From Klebsiella quasivariicola (GTDB taxonomy: Bacteria > Pseudomonadota > Gammaproteobacteria > Enterobacterales > Enterobacteriaceae): DNA of 64,000 nucleotides. How positions within the stretch are numbered: position 1 is the first letter of the stretch; each line of letters starts with the position of its first letter. The stretch covers positions 5,022,001 through 5,086,000 of the forward strand of contig NZ_CP022823.1 of assembly GCF_002269255.1 (NCBI RefSeq), read 5' to 3'. The notes beneath the pieces are model-generated. The model saw only the letters and a program-made list of their open reading frames with translations. It was not told the DNA's origin and searched no databases. Of this stretch, positions 43,657 through 51,206 are shown in pieces. The translations under genes were made by a program, and so were the position numbers.

Positions 43657-44010
43657 TTAGTCTGGGCACTTATAAACCTGACCATTCATCTCACTATCCG
43701 TAGGTACGAAACTGGAAAGTAGCCCTTGAGTTGGGCTGCTCACCCCATAAATCACGTTCCCCCCCATCGCGGCAGCGTGATTTCGCAGGGCATTTGCAGC
43801 CCCCCGCATCGAGCCACCCTCATCACCGTTTTGCCCAGAGAGCCAGTTGCTTTGTTTCCCCGTCGCGGTACCTAACAACTGGCATTCAGTACCTGGTTTC
43901 TCCTGCACGAAGCGTACCGCCTCCCCTCCTGCGGTCAAATCACTGCTCGAACTGCATCCTGCCAGCAGTAGCGAAGCCCCAATTATCACTGCAAAATATT
44001 TCACCTGCAT
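43657..44010 (-). CDS. yjeI: YjeI, DUF4156 lipoprotein
   Basis: A 117-residue lipoprotein starting MQVKYFAVIIGASLLLAGC, with lipobox LLAGC (Cys 19). The mature part contains TATGKQSNWLSGQNGDEGGSMRG (about 50-72) and ends VPTDSEMNGQVYKCPD. It matches E. coli YjeI in length and sequence as remembered. Role unknown. It is a core gene left in place between two accessory blocks. The start at 44010 is preferred over an open extension to 44028 on family length. Confidence 0.93.
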   Translation of the reverse strand: MQVKYFAVIIGASLLLAGCSSSSDLTAGGEAVRFVQEKPGTECQLLGTATGKQSNWLSGQNGDEGGSMRGAANALRNHAAAMGGNVIYGVSSPTQGLLSSFVPTDSEMNGQVYKCPD

Positions 44011-44659
44011 GTTGCTCCCCATAATCATTTAGTTGGGCACACTAGCCTCACATCTACAACTTATACTAAAAAGATGATCAAATTGAAATTATTAATCTAT
44101 CGTAAAGAGCGGTGTGTGCCTTCCGGACACCTGTCGCAGTGTATGGCAGCCATCTGAGCATAAAGATAGGCGATATCGCTTGATACCTGGCATACTTTTC
44201 GTGCTATAACCCACTGTAAAACATATTATTTCTCTAAAAACTGGCATTTTGAATTTTTTCCAAAACACCAAATATTAAGAACTCACATAATCTTTGTTTT
44301 TTAATGTTCATGACAAAAATATTTTATTCTTTCTTGAGCGAATAAAGATACATCAATAAAATGATACAAACAAAATAAAACCACCTCATCAATAATAAAT
44401 CAAAGCATTGTATTCTATGAACAAATAAATTCGATAAATTTCACACTCTCACGTAGTAAAAGTCACATCAAATTCATTACGTGACCTCACCCATTGTGCA
44501 TTACTTTCGTTGCGCTGTGGAACACTCGCCAACGCGAAGGTCCACTGCAGGCAAAGGGAAATAAGTGTGTGTTGTATCAGTATGCTTAAAACTCCTGCGC
44601 TTTTAGAAGTTAACTGGTTTTTAAAACTATCATCTAGAAATGAAATAAGGAATTTTCAA
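44011..44659. other. AT-rich intergenic region upstream of the fimbrial operon
   Basis: About 650 bases without a convincing gene. It must contain the yjeI promoter on the left and the fimbrial promoter and leader on the right. It is very AT-rich from 44220 to 44460. A weak inverted repeat TCACGTA-N22-TACGTGA (44449-44484) and a small stem GGTGT/ACACC (44111-44131) are present. No invertible element with clear end repeats was found by eye, and no integrase gene is nearby. Confidence 0.6.
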
Positions 44660-45202
44660 ATGAATAAACGTATTATCGCAGCACTGATCGCCGCAAGCGG
44701 CCTTGTAGCATTCAATGCTAGCGCTAACGATGGCACCATTAACTTTATCGGTGACATTACTGATGGCGCATGTACTGTCGATGTACAAAATACTGGTTCT
44801 TCTACCGGTCAGGTTACTCTCGGCTCTGTACCAAAATCTGCATTCTCTGGCGTCGGTTCCACTGCAGGTAACGGTTCTGGTCTGGCTGCGATCACTATCT
44901 CCCTGTCAGGTTGCCCGACTACCAAAACCGACGCTTATGTGACTTTTGACGGCGACTATTACAATGGGCTGAATGACTACCTGAAACTGACCGGTTATGG
45001 TAACACTGGTGTTGCAAAAGGTGTTGCCATCCAGCTGATGGATTCCAACAACAATCACCTGAAACTGGGTGAGAAATCTGCTGCAATTCCGCTGACAGCT
45101 GGCGCCGCAGATGTTGCATTTAAAGCAACTTATGCACAAGTTGAAAGCACCGTTGACGCTGGTACTGCAAATGGCGTTGCGACCCTGCTGGTAACTTACT
45201 AA
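44660..45202 (+). CDS. Type 1-like fimbrial major subunit
   Basis: A 180-residue chaperone-usher pilin. The signal peptide is 1-22 (MNKRIIAALIAASGLVAFNASA). The mature N-terminal donor strand starts NDGTINFIGDITDGACTV; C38 and C85 form the expected disulphide. The C-terminal beta-zipper ends in TANGVATLLVTY with the usual penultimate aromatic pattern. The ATG at 44660 is chosen over an open frame from 44510 because it has AAGGA and the signal peptide directly after. Its codon use is more GC-rich and regular than the rest of the operon, as often seen for highly expressed pilins. First gene of the four-gene operon. Confidence 0.93.
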   Translation: MNKRIIAALIAASGLVAFNASANDGTINFIGDITDGACTVDVQNTGSSTGQVTLGSVPKSAFSGVGSTAGNGSGLAAITISLSGCPTTKTDAYVTFDGDYYNGLNDYLKLTGYGNTGVAKGVAIQLMDSNNNHLKLGEKSAAIPLTAGAADVAFKATYAQVESTVDAGTANGVATLLVTY

Positions 45203-45208
45203 TTATCA

Positions 45209-45239
45209 ATGCCTCTCATTTATATGAGAGGCATTTTTA
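45209..45239 (+). terminator. Intra-operon terminator/attenuator after the major pilin
   Basis: ATGCCTCTCA-N5-TGAGAGGCAT followed by TTTTT lies between the pilin stop and the chaperone start. It probably makes a leaky stop that keeps pilin mRNA in excess over chaperone, usher and adhesin. Confidence 0.85.
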
Positions 45240-45252
45240 TATATGGTGCATT

Positions 45253-45933
45253 ATGCGAATCTTAAATTCATTGCTATCCATTATACTCCTTTTTTCTACC
45301 TCTCTCGCCTGCTACGCAGGAGTACAGGTCGGAACGACTCGTATAATTTATGCAGAAGGTAAAAAGGAGGCGAGCGTATCCCTTGATAACCTGGACAGTA
45401 CTCCTTATCTAATTAAGTCGTGGATTGAAAATAATAATAATGCTGGGACTCACTTTTTAGTTACTCCCCCACTCTTCCGTCTGGAAGGTAAACAAAAAAA
45501 TGTTGTCAGGATCTTTAAGCTTGATGGCGTTTTGCCTGCCGATCGTGAGTCACTTTTCTTTTTTAATACGACGTCAATCCCAGCCAGTACGACAGATGCC
45601 GATCGTAATACGTTGCAAATTGCAGTTCGTACCAGACTTAAGCTCATTTTCCGCCCGAAAGGACTAAGCGATGACGTGCCAGTAAACCATGCTAAAGAAT
45701 TATCATGGTCAAAAAATGGCAATCAGATTATCGTCAAAAACCCGTCAGCTTTTTACATTAATTTCATGTTTATCAAGGTGAATGGTCAATCAATAGTCAT
45801 GAAAGATAAAAACTTCGTTGCACCATTCTCCTCAGCAAGTTACTCATTGCCTGCAGGTAGCGGTGGGAAAGTAGAATGGAAAATCATCAATGACATGGGT
45901 GGCCAAAGCGACCTTTATCAAAGCAGTTTCTAG
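45253..45933 (+). CDS. Fimbrial periplasmic chaperone (PapD/FimC family)
   Basis: A 226-residue protein. The signal peptide is 1-22 (ends CYAG); domain 1 has the conserved Arg (R30, TTRIIYAEGKKEASV) and the G1-strand region FFNTTSIP, followed by LIFRPKGL with the conserved Lys. Domain 2 starts near 140. It binds subunits in the periplasm and delivers them to the usher by donor-strand complementation. It lies 50 bases after the major subunit and 49 before the usher. Confidence 0.95.
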   Translation: MRILNSLLSIILLFSTSLACYAGVQVGTTRIIYAEGKKEASVSLDNLDSTPYLIKSWIENNNNAGTHFLVTPPLFRLEGKQKNVVRIFKLDGVLPADRESLFFFNTTSIPASTTDADRNTLQIAVRTRLKLIFRPKGLSDDVPVNHAKELSWSKNGNQIIVKNPSAFYINFMFIKVNGQSIVMKDKNFVAPFSSASYSLPAGSGGKVEWKIINDMGGQSDLYQSSF

Positions 45934-45982
45934 TTGAGCTTGATGCATAAAATATAATTATATAAAACCCAAGGACGAGGTA

Positions 45983-48556
45983 ATGATTAAAAAATTCAAA
46001 TTATCTCCATGCTGTTTAGCTCTTATAAGTATCGGCGTGTTAGCCATATCTTCTGAGCTACATGCAAGAGAATTTTTTAACCCAGCATTTCTTACCGATC
46101 TAAACGGTTCAGACGTGAGTCCGGACCTTTCGGCTTTTGAAGTGGCAAATTCTCAGGCCCCTGGGAAATACCGGGTTGACATTATCATCAATGGTACCGT
46201 CGTCGATACCAAAGATGTTGATTTCTTTTCTACGGCAGAACAAAAAGCAAGCTATCTTAACGAGGCGGGAGAAGAGCTTAAACTATACCCATGCTTATCA
46301 ACAGAGGAATTAAGTGGTTATGGTATTAAGGTAAAAGCAATCTCTTCATTAAAAACAAACGCTAATGGTTGCGTCATTATCAGTTCCATTCCAGAAGCCT
46401 CTGTTGATTTTAACTTTAACTTACAGAAGCTTGAGTTAAGTGTTCCGCAGGCCGCAGTATCCTCAACGGTTCGTGGGTATGTTTCACCTGATGAATTTGA
46501 CAATGGTATTAACGCGTTCTATTTAAATTATAGATATAATGGAACCAGTAGCTATGCACGGGATAACGGATTATCAGATCAAGAGAACCATAGTGTCAAC
46601 TTACTACCAGGCTTAAATATCGGACCATGGCGTATTAAAAACTATACTACGTGGAATAAAGATAGTTATGATGATGATAGCAATGGCAAATGGGATACTA
46701 TTTATACCTATGCTGAACGAAATATTATTTCACTTAAAAGCGTATTAACATTAGGTGAAAGCACTTCAGATGCTGATATTTTTGATAGTGTGCCATATCG
46801 TGGTGCGCAATTAAACTCAGACGATTACATGGATGCGGAAAGTATCCAGGGATATGCACCTGTAGTACGAGGGATTGCGAAAAGTAACGCAAAAGTTATT
46901 ATTAAACAAAGTGGATATATTATTTACCAATCTTTCGTTCCTCCAGGAGCCTTTGAGATCACCGATCTGTATTCAACAGGTGGCAATGGAGACCTCAATG
47001 TCACTATCGAAGAAGCGGACGGAACTCAACAGAATTTTGTTGTAGCTTATGCTTCACTTCCCGTATTGCGTCGTGAAGGTAGTTTAAAATACAGCATTAC
47101 ATCAGGACAATACCGCTCCTCTGACGGTAGCGTTGACTATACTCCGTTTTCACAAGCAACGGCCAGCTACGGTTTACCATACAACACCACCCTATACGGG
47201 GGATTCCAAGCTGCTTCAAAATATCAATCAGTGGCCATTGGCGTCGGTAACAACCTGGGTGTACTTGGTGCTGTTTCTTTAGACGTAACACAGGCCTGGT
47301 CGACGAAGCAAGATCAAGATAAGATATCGGGCCAATCTGTGCGTATACGCTACAGCAAAAACCTGAACGATATAGGCACAAATATAGCGATTGCAGGCTA
47401 TCGTTACTCAACGAGCGGCTTTAATACCCTTTCAGATGTTCTTGAAACATATCGTGATGACTATAAATACTATTACAACGATCGCGTTAAAAATAGAACT
47501 GAAATTACCGTAAGCCAAAGCCTCGGTGATAAGTTAGGCTATTTTAACATCGGTGGTGTAATGGAGGATTACTGGAATCAGCGTCGCAGGAATAACTCAT
47601 TTAACGTAGGTTACAGCAATAGCTGGAGCGGTATTACGTATAATTTAAACTACTCCCATTCTCGCTCCTCAACTGACTATGAGGGCTACGGAAGGAATTA
47701 TTCCACTGATAATATATTTTCATTCAACGTCAATATTCCTCTCGATATTTGGATGCCGAATACTTGGGTAACCTATGGCTTGAATAATAGCGATCCTGGT
47801 TCAACCAGTAATAGTGTCGGTTTATCCGGGCTTGCGTTGGCAGATAATAATCTGAGCTGGAACTTACAACAGCAATACGATAATCGAGACTTCAGCAGTG
47901 GTAATGCTGGCGTCGACTATAAGGGTAGCTATGGTGAAATTTACGGTAGCTACAACTATGATCATGAGTGGCAACGCCTTAATTATGGTATTAACGGTGG
48001 TGTAATTGTGCATCGCAATGGTATTACAGCTGGACAATCTTTTAGTGATACAAGTGCTCTTGTAAAAGCGCCCGGAGTGACCGGTACTCGTGTTATTGGA
48101 AATACCGGTGTAAAAACAGACTACCGTGGCTATGCGATAGTTCCAAATATTACGATGTATCGCAGAAATGATGTTGTTCTTGATACAGAAACAATGCCTG
48201 AAGACGTTGATTTAGATACAACGACTGCTACAGTGGTACCAACACGTGGAGCTATAGTATTAGCTCAATACACAGGTAAAAAAGGGATCAGGGCTATGTT
48301 TCGTCTAATTGATACCAATAATAAGCCAGTCCCATTTGGTGCTATGGTAAACAGCGTTGCAGAGACGTCACAAGAAGTTCGTAATGGTATCGTCAGTGAT
48401 AATGGTCAGGTTTATATGGCTGGTTTGCCTTTGGAAGGGGCACTATCAGTTCAGTGGGGTAAAAAGGCTTCTCAGCAGTGTCGTGCAAATTATCAATTTT
48501 CGGATGCTGAAAAAACAAGCGGTATTCAACAAAGTCAACTTGTGTGCCACTACTAA
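45983..48556 (+). CDS. Fimbrial outer-membrane usher
   Basis: An 857-residue FimD/PapC-family usher. The signal peptide is 1-28 (ends LHA). The N-terminal domain begins REFFNPAFLTDL and binds chaperone-subunit complexes; a 24-strand beta-barrel rich in alternating Tyr/Asn/Ser spans about 140-650, with the plug domain inside (about 230-320, including PGAFEITDLY). Two C-terminal domains follow, ending with the conserved Cys pair (SQQCRANYQF and QSQLVCHY). Length and all domains look complete. AT-rich. Confidence 0.95.
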   Translation: MIKKFKLSPCCLALISIGVLAISSELHAREFFNPAFLTDLNGSDVSPDLSAFEVANSQAPGKYRVDIIINGTVVDTKDVDFFSTAEQKASYLNEAGEELKLYPCLSTEELSGYGIKVKAISSLKTNANGCVIISSIPEASVDFNFNLQKLELSVPQAAVSSTVRGYVSPDEFDNGINAFYLNYRYNGTSSYARDNGLSDQENHSVNLLPGLNIGPWRIKNYTTWNKDSYDDDSNGKWDTIYTYAERNIISLKSVLTLGESTSDADIFDSVPYRGAQLNSDDYMDAESIQGYAPVVRGIAKSNAKVIIKQSGYIIYQSFVPPGAFEITDLYSTGGNGDLNVTIEEADGTQQNFVVAYASLPVLRREGSLKYSITSGQYRSSDGSVDYTPFSQATASYGLPYNTTLYGGFQAASKYQSVAIGVGNNLGVLGAVSLDVTQAWSTKQDQDKISGQSVRIRYSKNLNDIGTNIAIAGYRYSTSGFNTLSDVLETYRDDYKYYYNDRVKNRTEITVSQSLGDKLGYFNIGGVMEDYWNQRRRNNSFNVGYSNSWSGITYNLNYSHSRSSTDYEGYGRNYSTDNIFSFNVNIPLDIWMPNTWVTYGLNNSDPGSTSNSVGLSGLALADNNLSWNLQQQYDNRDFSSGNAGVDYKGSYGEIYGSYNYDHEWQRLNYGINGGVIVHRNGITAGQSFSDTSALVKAPGVTGTRVIGNTGVKTDYRGYAIVPNITMYRRNDVVLDTETMPEDVDLDTTTATVVPTRGAIVLAQYTGKKGIRAMFRLIDTNNKPVPFGAMVNSVAETSQEVRNGIVSDNGQVYMAGLPLEGALSVQWGKKASQQCRANYQFSDAEKTSGIQQSQLVCHY

Positions 48557-48574
48557 CGAAAGAAGGACCTGACT

Positions 48575-49534
48575 ATGTATAAAATTATGGTGGCTATTAT
48601 CACCACCTTTATCGGTATCTATAGTTCGCAGTGCTTAGCTGCTGCGACTGGCTGTGTTGTGTTGGACGGCAAGACGTATACTTTAAATTTGTCTTCAATA
48701 GCTATCGATCCAGATGCCGAGGTTGGCGCAACTCTCTATACAGCTCGCCTCGATACAGAAGGCCCAAAGATAACCTGTCCTTTAAACTCAGGAAGAGGTA
48801 AATATACCTCTAAAATGCTTGGCTCTTTCCAGACATTAGTGAGCTCGAATGTTTATGGTAATATTTATGCCTCAGGTATTGATGGTATCGGTATTCAAAT
48901 ACGAGATCTTGTACAATCTTCAAAAGCCGTCCCTTATTCAGCGTCTATGACTTCTGGCGACTTATTATATTGGTCTACCGATAAAAAAACGGTCATTAGC
49001 TTCATTAAAACAGGCACTGTCGGTCAAGGAACGACGAATTATGGTCTCGCGGCCCAGTTTAATGTTGATGACTGGGTTGTAGCAAAAATATCTATTAAAG
49101 CAAAAATTTCCTGGATTACTAAAAGCTGCGTAACCGACCCTAGTTCACGAATTCAAAATATTCAGCTTGGTAATCACCTTGCTTCTTCATTTACGTCTGT
49201 TGGAAGCACGTCTACGGATACCAAGTTCTCCGTTAAGCTTAATTGTCAAAAGGATGCTAATGCTGTCTACGTTTCTTTTGACCCAACGACCGGTAGTACT
49301 GGAAAAGGTATACTTAATGTTGACACCAGTAATTCAGATGCCGCCACAGGTATAGCAATTGAGATACTTAATGCTAACGATCGTTCTCCTTTAGTTTTCT
49401 CTAGTGAAACCAAATATCATACCAATATGGAGAGCTCAGTAGAGATCCCACTTGTTGCTCACTATAAACGTATCGGGACGGTTAAATCAGGGACTGCTAA
49501 TGCTGCAATGACCTTCACGATAAATCAATATTAA
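48575..49534 (+). CDS. Fimbrial tip adhesin, two-domain
   Basis: A 319-residue protein. The signal peptide is 1-23 (ends CLAAA). An N-terminal receptor-binding-type domain spans about 24-190 (one Cys pair, Tyr/Ser rich) and a C-terminal pilin domain about 195-319, with SFTSVGSTSTDTKFSVKLNCQ in the middle and the terminal beta-zipper AAMTFTINQY. This is the layout of FimH-like adhesins. Receptor specificity cannot be read from the sequence, and I do not recognise the lectin domain as FimH, MrkD or PapG. AAGGAC precedes the ATG by eight bases, 18 bases after the usher stop. Confidence 0.85.
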   Translation: MYKIMVAIITTFIGIYSSQCLAAATGCVVLDGKTYTLNLSSIAIDPDAEVGATLYTARLDTEGPKITCPLNSGRGKYTSKMLGSFQTLVSSNVYGNIYASGIDGIGIQIRDLVQSSKAVPYSASMTSGDLLYWSTDKKTVISFIKTGTVGQGTTNYGLAAQFNVDDWVVAKISIKAKISWITKSCVTDPSSRIQNIQLGNHLASSFTSVGSTSTDTKFSVKLNCQKDANAVYVSFDPTTGSTGKGILNVDTSNSDAATGIAIEILNANDRSPLVFSSETKYHTNMESSVEIPLVAHYKRIGTVKSGTANAAMTFTINQY

Positions 49535-49545
49535 TAAAACTTAAA

Positions 49546-49580
49546 ATGAACTGTGATGTGAACCTAACCTCACAGTTCAT
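49546..49580 (+). terminator. Stem-loop after the fimbrial operon
   Basis: An 11-bp perfect stem ATGAACTGTGA/TCACAGTTCAT with a 13-base loop, starting 12 bases after the adhesin stop. There is no T-run, so it may only stabilise the 3' end. The rest of 49581-49776 is AT-rich and should hold the promoter of the two peptide genes. Confidence 0.55.
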
Positions 49581-49776
49581 TAAGCAGCAATAATTCATGT
49601 AAAGATGAGTTGAAAAACAGAATTGGATATTTATTCTGTAACGGCTTCCAGTAACAGGAATGCTTCTTGGCATTCACGTTATATTATTGACCAATGTATA
49701 TTGATTAATAAGGAAGAAAATATTGGTTCGATCTAATATACAATTGTAAGTTTTATTCTTTTTTCAAGGAGCATTA

Positions 49777-50139
49777 ATGAAAGAGTTATCAGTAATTGAA
49801 ATGGAATCCATTGCTGGTGCATACAGCTGGGATTTTTCCTCCCTGGGTTCAGCACTGACTTCTATCGTATCAAACGGCGTTGAAGCGGTAGCATCCGCGG
49901 TCACTCTGGGATCGATTCTTGCTAGCTACGGCAGTTCTATTGGTGGAACTCATGGCAGCGATAACGGCGGGATCTTCGGCGTTGGTACCATTGGTATGGC
50001 CGTTGGTGGCTTATGGGGGCTGATCGCTGGCGGTATTATCGGTGCTATTACCGGTGCCTTACTTGGTTGGGATGATTCTATGCAACTGACCATGGACGGT
50101 TATAAAGGTTTGATTGATGGAACAACCGGCATTTTCTAA
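49777..50139 (+). CDS. Candidate class II microcin-like precursor A (Gly-Ala leader)
   Basis: A 120-residue peptide precursor. The 15-residue leader MKELSVIEMESIAGA fits C39-exporter leaders; the predicted mature peptide is 105 residues starting YSWDFSS. It is rich in Gly, Ser, Ala and Ile, has no Cys and carries a net negative charge. A glycine-zipper hydrophobic region lies at about 64-98 (FGVGTIGMAVGGLWG and following), then a polar tail. AAGGAG lies six bases before the ATG. It is followed after 30 bases by a close paralogue. This is the type of cargo expected for the exporter at 39.3-42.7 kb. Bactericidal activity is not shown; it could instead be a signalling or surface peptide. No immunity gene is adjacent. 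Confidence 0.82.
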   Translation: MKELSVIEMESIAGAYSWDFSSLGSALTSIVSNGVEAVASAVTLGSILASYGSSIGGTHGSDNGGIFGVGTIGMAVGGLWGLIAGGIIGAITGALLGWDDSMQLTMDGYKGLIDGTTGIF

Positions 50140-50169
50140 TTTCACCACTGATTAAAATAAGGACATAAA

Positions 50170-50532
50170 ATGAAAGAATTATCTGTAATTGAAATGGAAT
50201 CAATCTCTGGTGCTTATAGCTGGGACTTCTCATCCCTGGGATCGGCGATTTCATCTATTGCATCAAACGGCGTTGAAGCAGTCGCTTCTGCTTTGCTGTT
50301 AGGTGCAATTACCGCAGGTGGTGGTAGCATCGTTGGTGGCTCCCACGGCAGCGATAACGGCGGTATCTTTGGCGTTGGTACCATCGGTATGATGATCGGT
50401 GGGCTCTATGGCATTATCGTTGGCGCAATTAACGGTGCCGCAGCAGGTTTCTTCCTGGGCTGGGATCAGTCAAAACAGATCGCGATTGATAGTTTAGAAG
50501 GTATCTTTAACGGTACTCCGGGCATTTATTAA
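50170..50532 (+). CDS. Candidate class II microcin-like precursor B (paralogue of A)
   Basis: A 120-residue precursor, colinear with its neighbour without gaps and about two-thirds identical by eye. The leader MKELSVIEMESISGA differs at one position. The core around residues 57-74 (SHGSDNGGIFGVGTIGM here) is identical after the first residue. Differences concentrate at residues 42-55 and in the last 25. It has no Cys and a glycine-zipper segment at about 64-98. AAGGA precedes the ATG. It is cotranscribed with A and ends at a strong terminator. The pair could act as two-component peptides or be a recent duplication with divergence. Confidence 0.82.
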   Translation: MKELSVIEMESISGAYSWDFSSLGSAISSIASNGVEAVASALLLGAITAGGGSIVGGSHGSDNGGIFGVGTIGMMIGGLYGIIVGAINGAAAGFFLGWDQSKQIAIDSLEGIFNGTPGIY

Positions 50533-50554
50533 TCTCGATTTATTTTTCAACATA

Positions 50555-50588
50555 AAAAGGTACGACGTTGTACCTTTTATGTTTTTTC
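50555..50588 (+). terminator. Terminator of the microcin-like peptide operon
   Basis: AAAAGGTAC-GACGTT-GTACCTTTT (50555-50578) followed by ATGTTTTTT; a stem with a T-tract on the plus strand, 23 bases after the second peptide. Confidence 0.85.
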
Positions 50589-50938
50589 CCATTTCAATTT
50601 TTTATTTGAAAAATTTATCACTTCTTTTTTATTAGCAAATCATTCTAAAAAATAAAACATCATTATTATAAATTTCATCTATAGGTTTATTACAATAAAC
50701 CAATTTAGTGATTAGAATTGATCAACACATCAATAGAATATAAGAAACTTATTACATTTTTTTATACTTTTAATACCCCGTTCCAGTAGCAAATCTTTTC
50801 ACACATCAATTTCCATTTATAATTATTAATTAAGCTTATGTAATTTTAAACTGATTATTCTCCTCCCTTAACACAGTACCAGACTAAACAGGAAAATCAA
50901 CGGATAACCCGTTAATTCAATCACTTAATAACAGCCTG
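50589..50938. other. AT-rich gene-free stretch
   Basis: About 350 bases, extremely AT-rich, with no open frame above about 30 codons on either strand and no RNA gene recognised. It separates the peptide operon from the transposase remnant. Confidence 0.6.
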
Positions 50939-51025
50939 AACATTCACTGGCTTCTGTCACTAGAAGAGGCGCAGGACGATCTCGAGAACTGGCGCAGGAA
51001 TACAATCAATGAGAGAAAGTATTAA
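50939..51025 (+). pseudogene. Remnant of an IS3-family transposase (OrfB C-terminal end)
   Basis: The frame from 50939 reads NIHWLLSLEEAQDDLENWRR, the pattern of the last part of IS3-family OrfB transposases (SLxEAxxxIExWRxxYN). After WRR the expected QEYNQ continues in another frame (GCGCAGGAATACAATCAA), so a frameshift is present. No upstream DDE catalytic part or terminal inverted repeats were found. It marks past insertion at the right edge of the accessory region. Confidence 0.65.
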
Positions 51026-51148
51026 TCAGTAAATGACATGATCCGGATGAATTTATCCGAAGTCTCCGAAAAGACGAAGATCACTGATTTAGCACAGCAC
51101 TGATTTTGTACCAGGGTTACGAAGAGGATGATTAAAAATAACAATAAA

Positions 51149-51178
51149 AAACCCCCAGCCATTGCTGGCCAGGGGTTT
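51149..51178 (-). terminator. groESL operon terminator
   Basis: On the minus strand AACCCCTGGCCAGCAATGGCTGGGGGTTTTTT forms a strong stem followed by T6, 28 bases after the groL stop. Confidence 0.92.
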
Positions 51179-51206
51179 CTGCTTTTTTAAGCCGTAGAGC
51201 GCACGA

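Noticed and set aside
44449..44484. TCACGTA-N22-TACGTGA inverted repeat upstream of the pilin gene, considered as an invertible-promoter end or operator
   Set aside because: It is only 7 bp long, and no matching second pair or recombinase gene is nearby; repeats this short are expected by chance in 650 bases.
50540..50660. Very small frames on both strands after the second peptide gene, considered as immunity proteins
   Set aside because: They are 18-32 codons with no ribosome site, and they overlap the terminator.
51040..51110. Frame reading DPDEFIRSLRKDEDH, considered as an antitoxin fragment
   Set aside because: A stop lies just before it, no start is available, and the similarity is only an impression from 15 residues.
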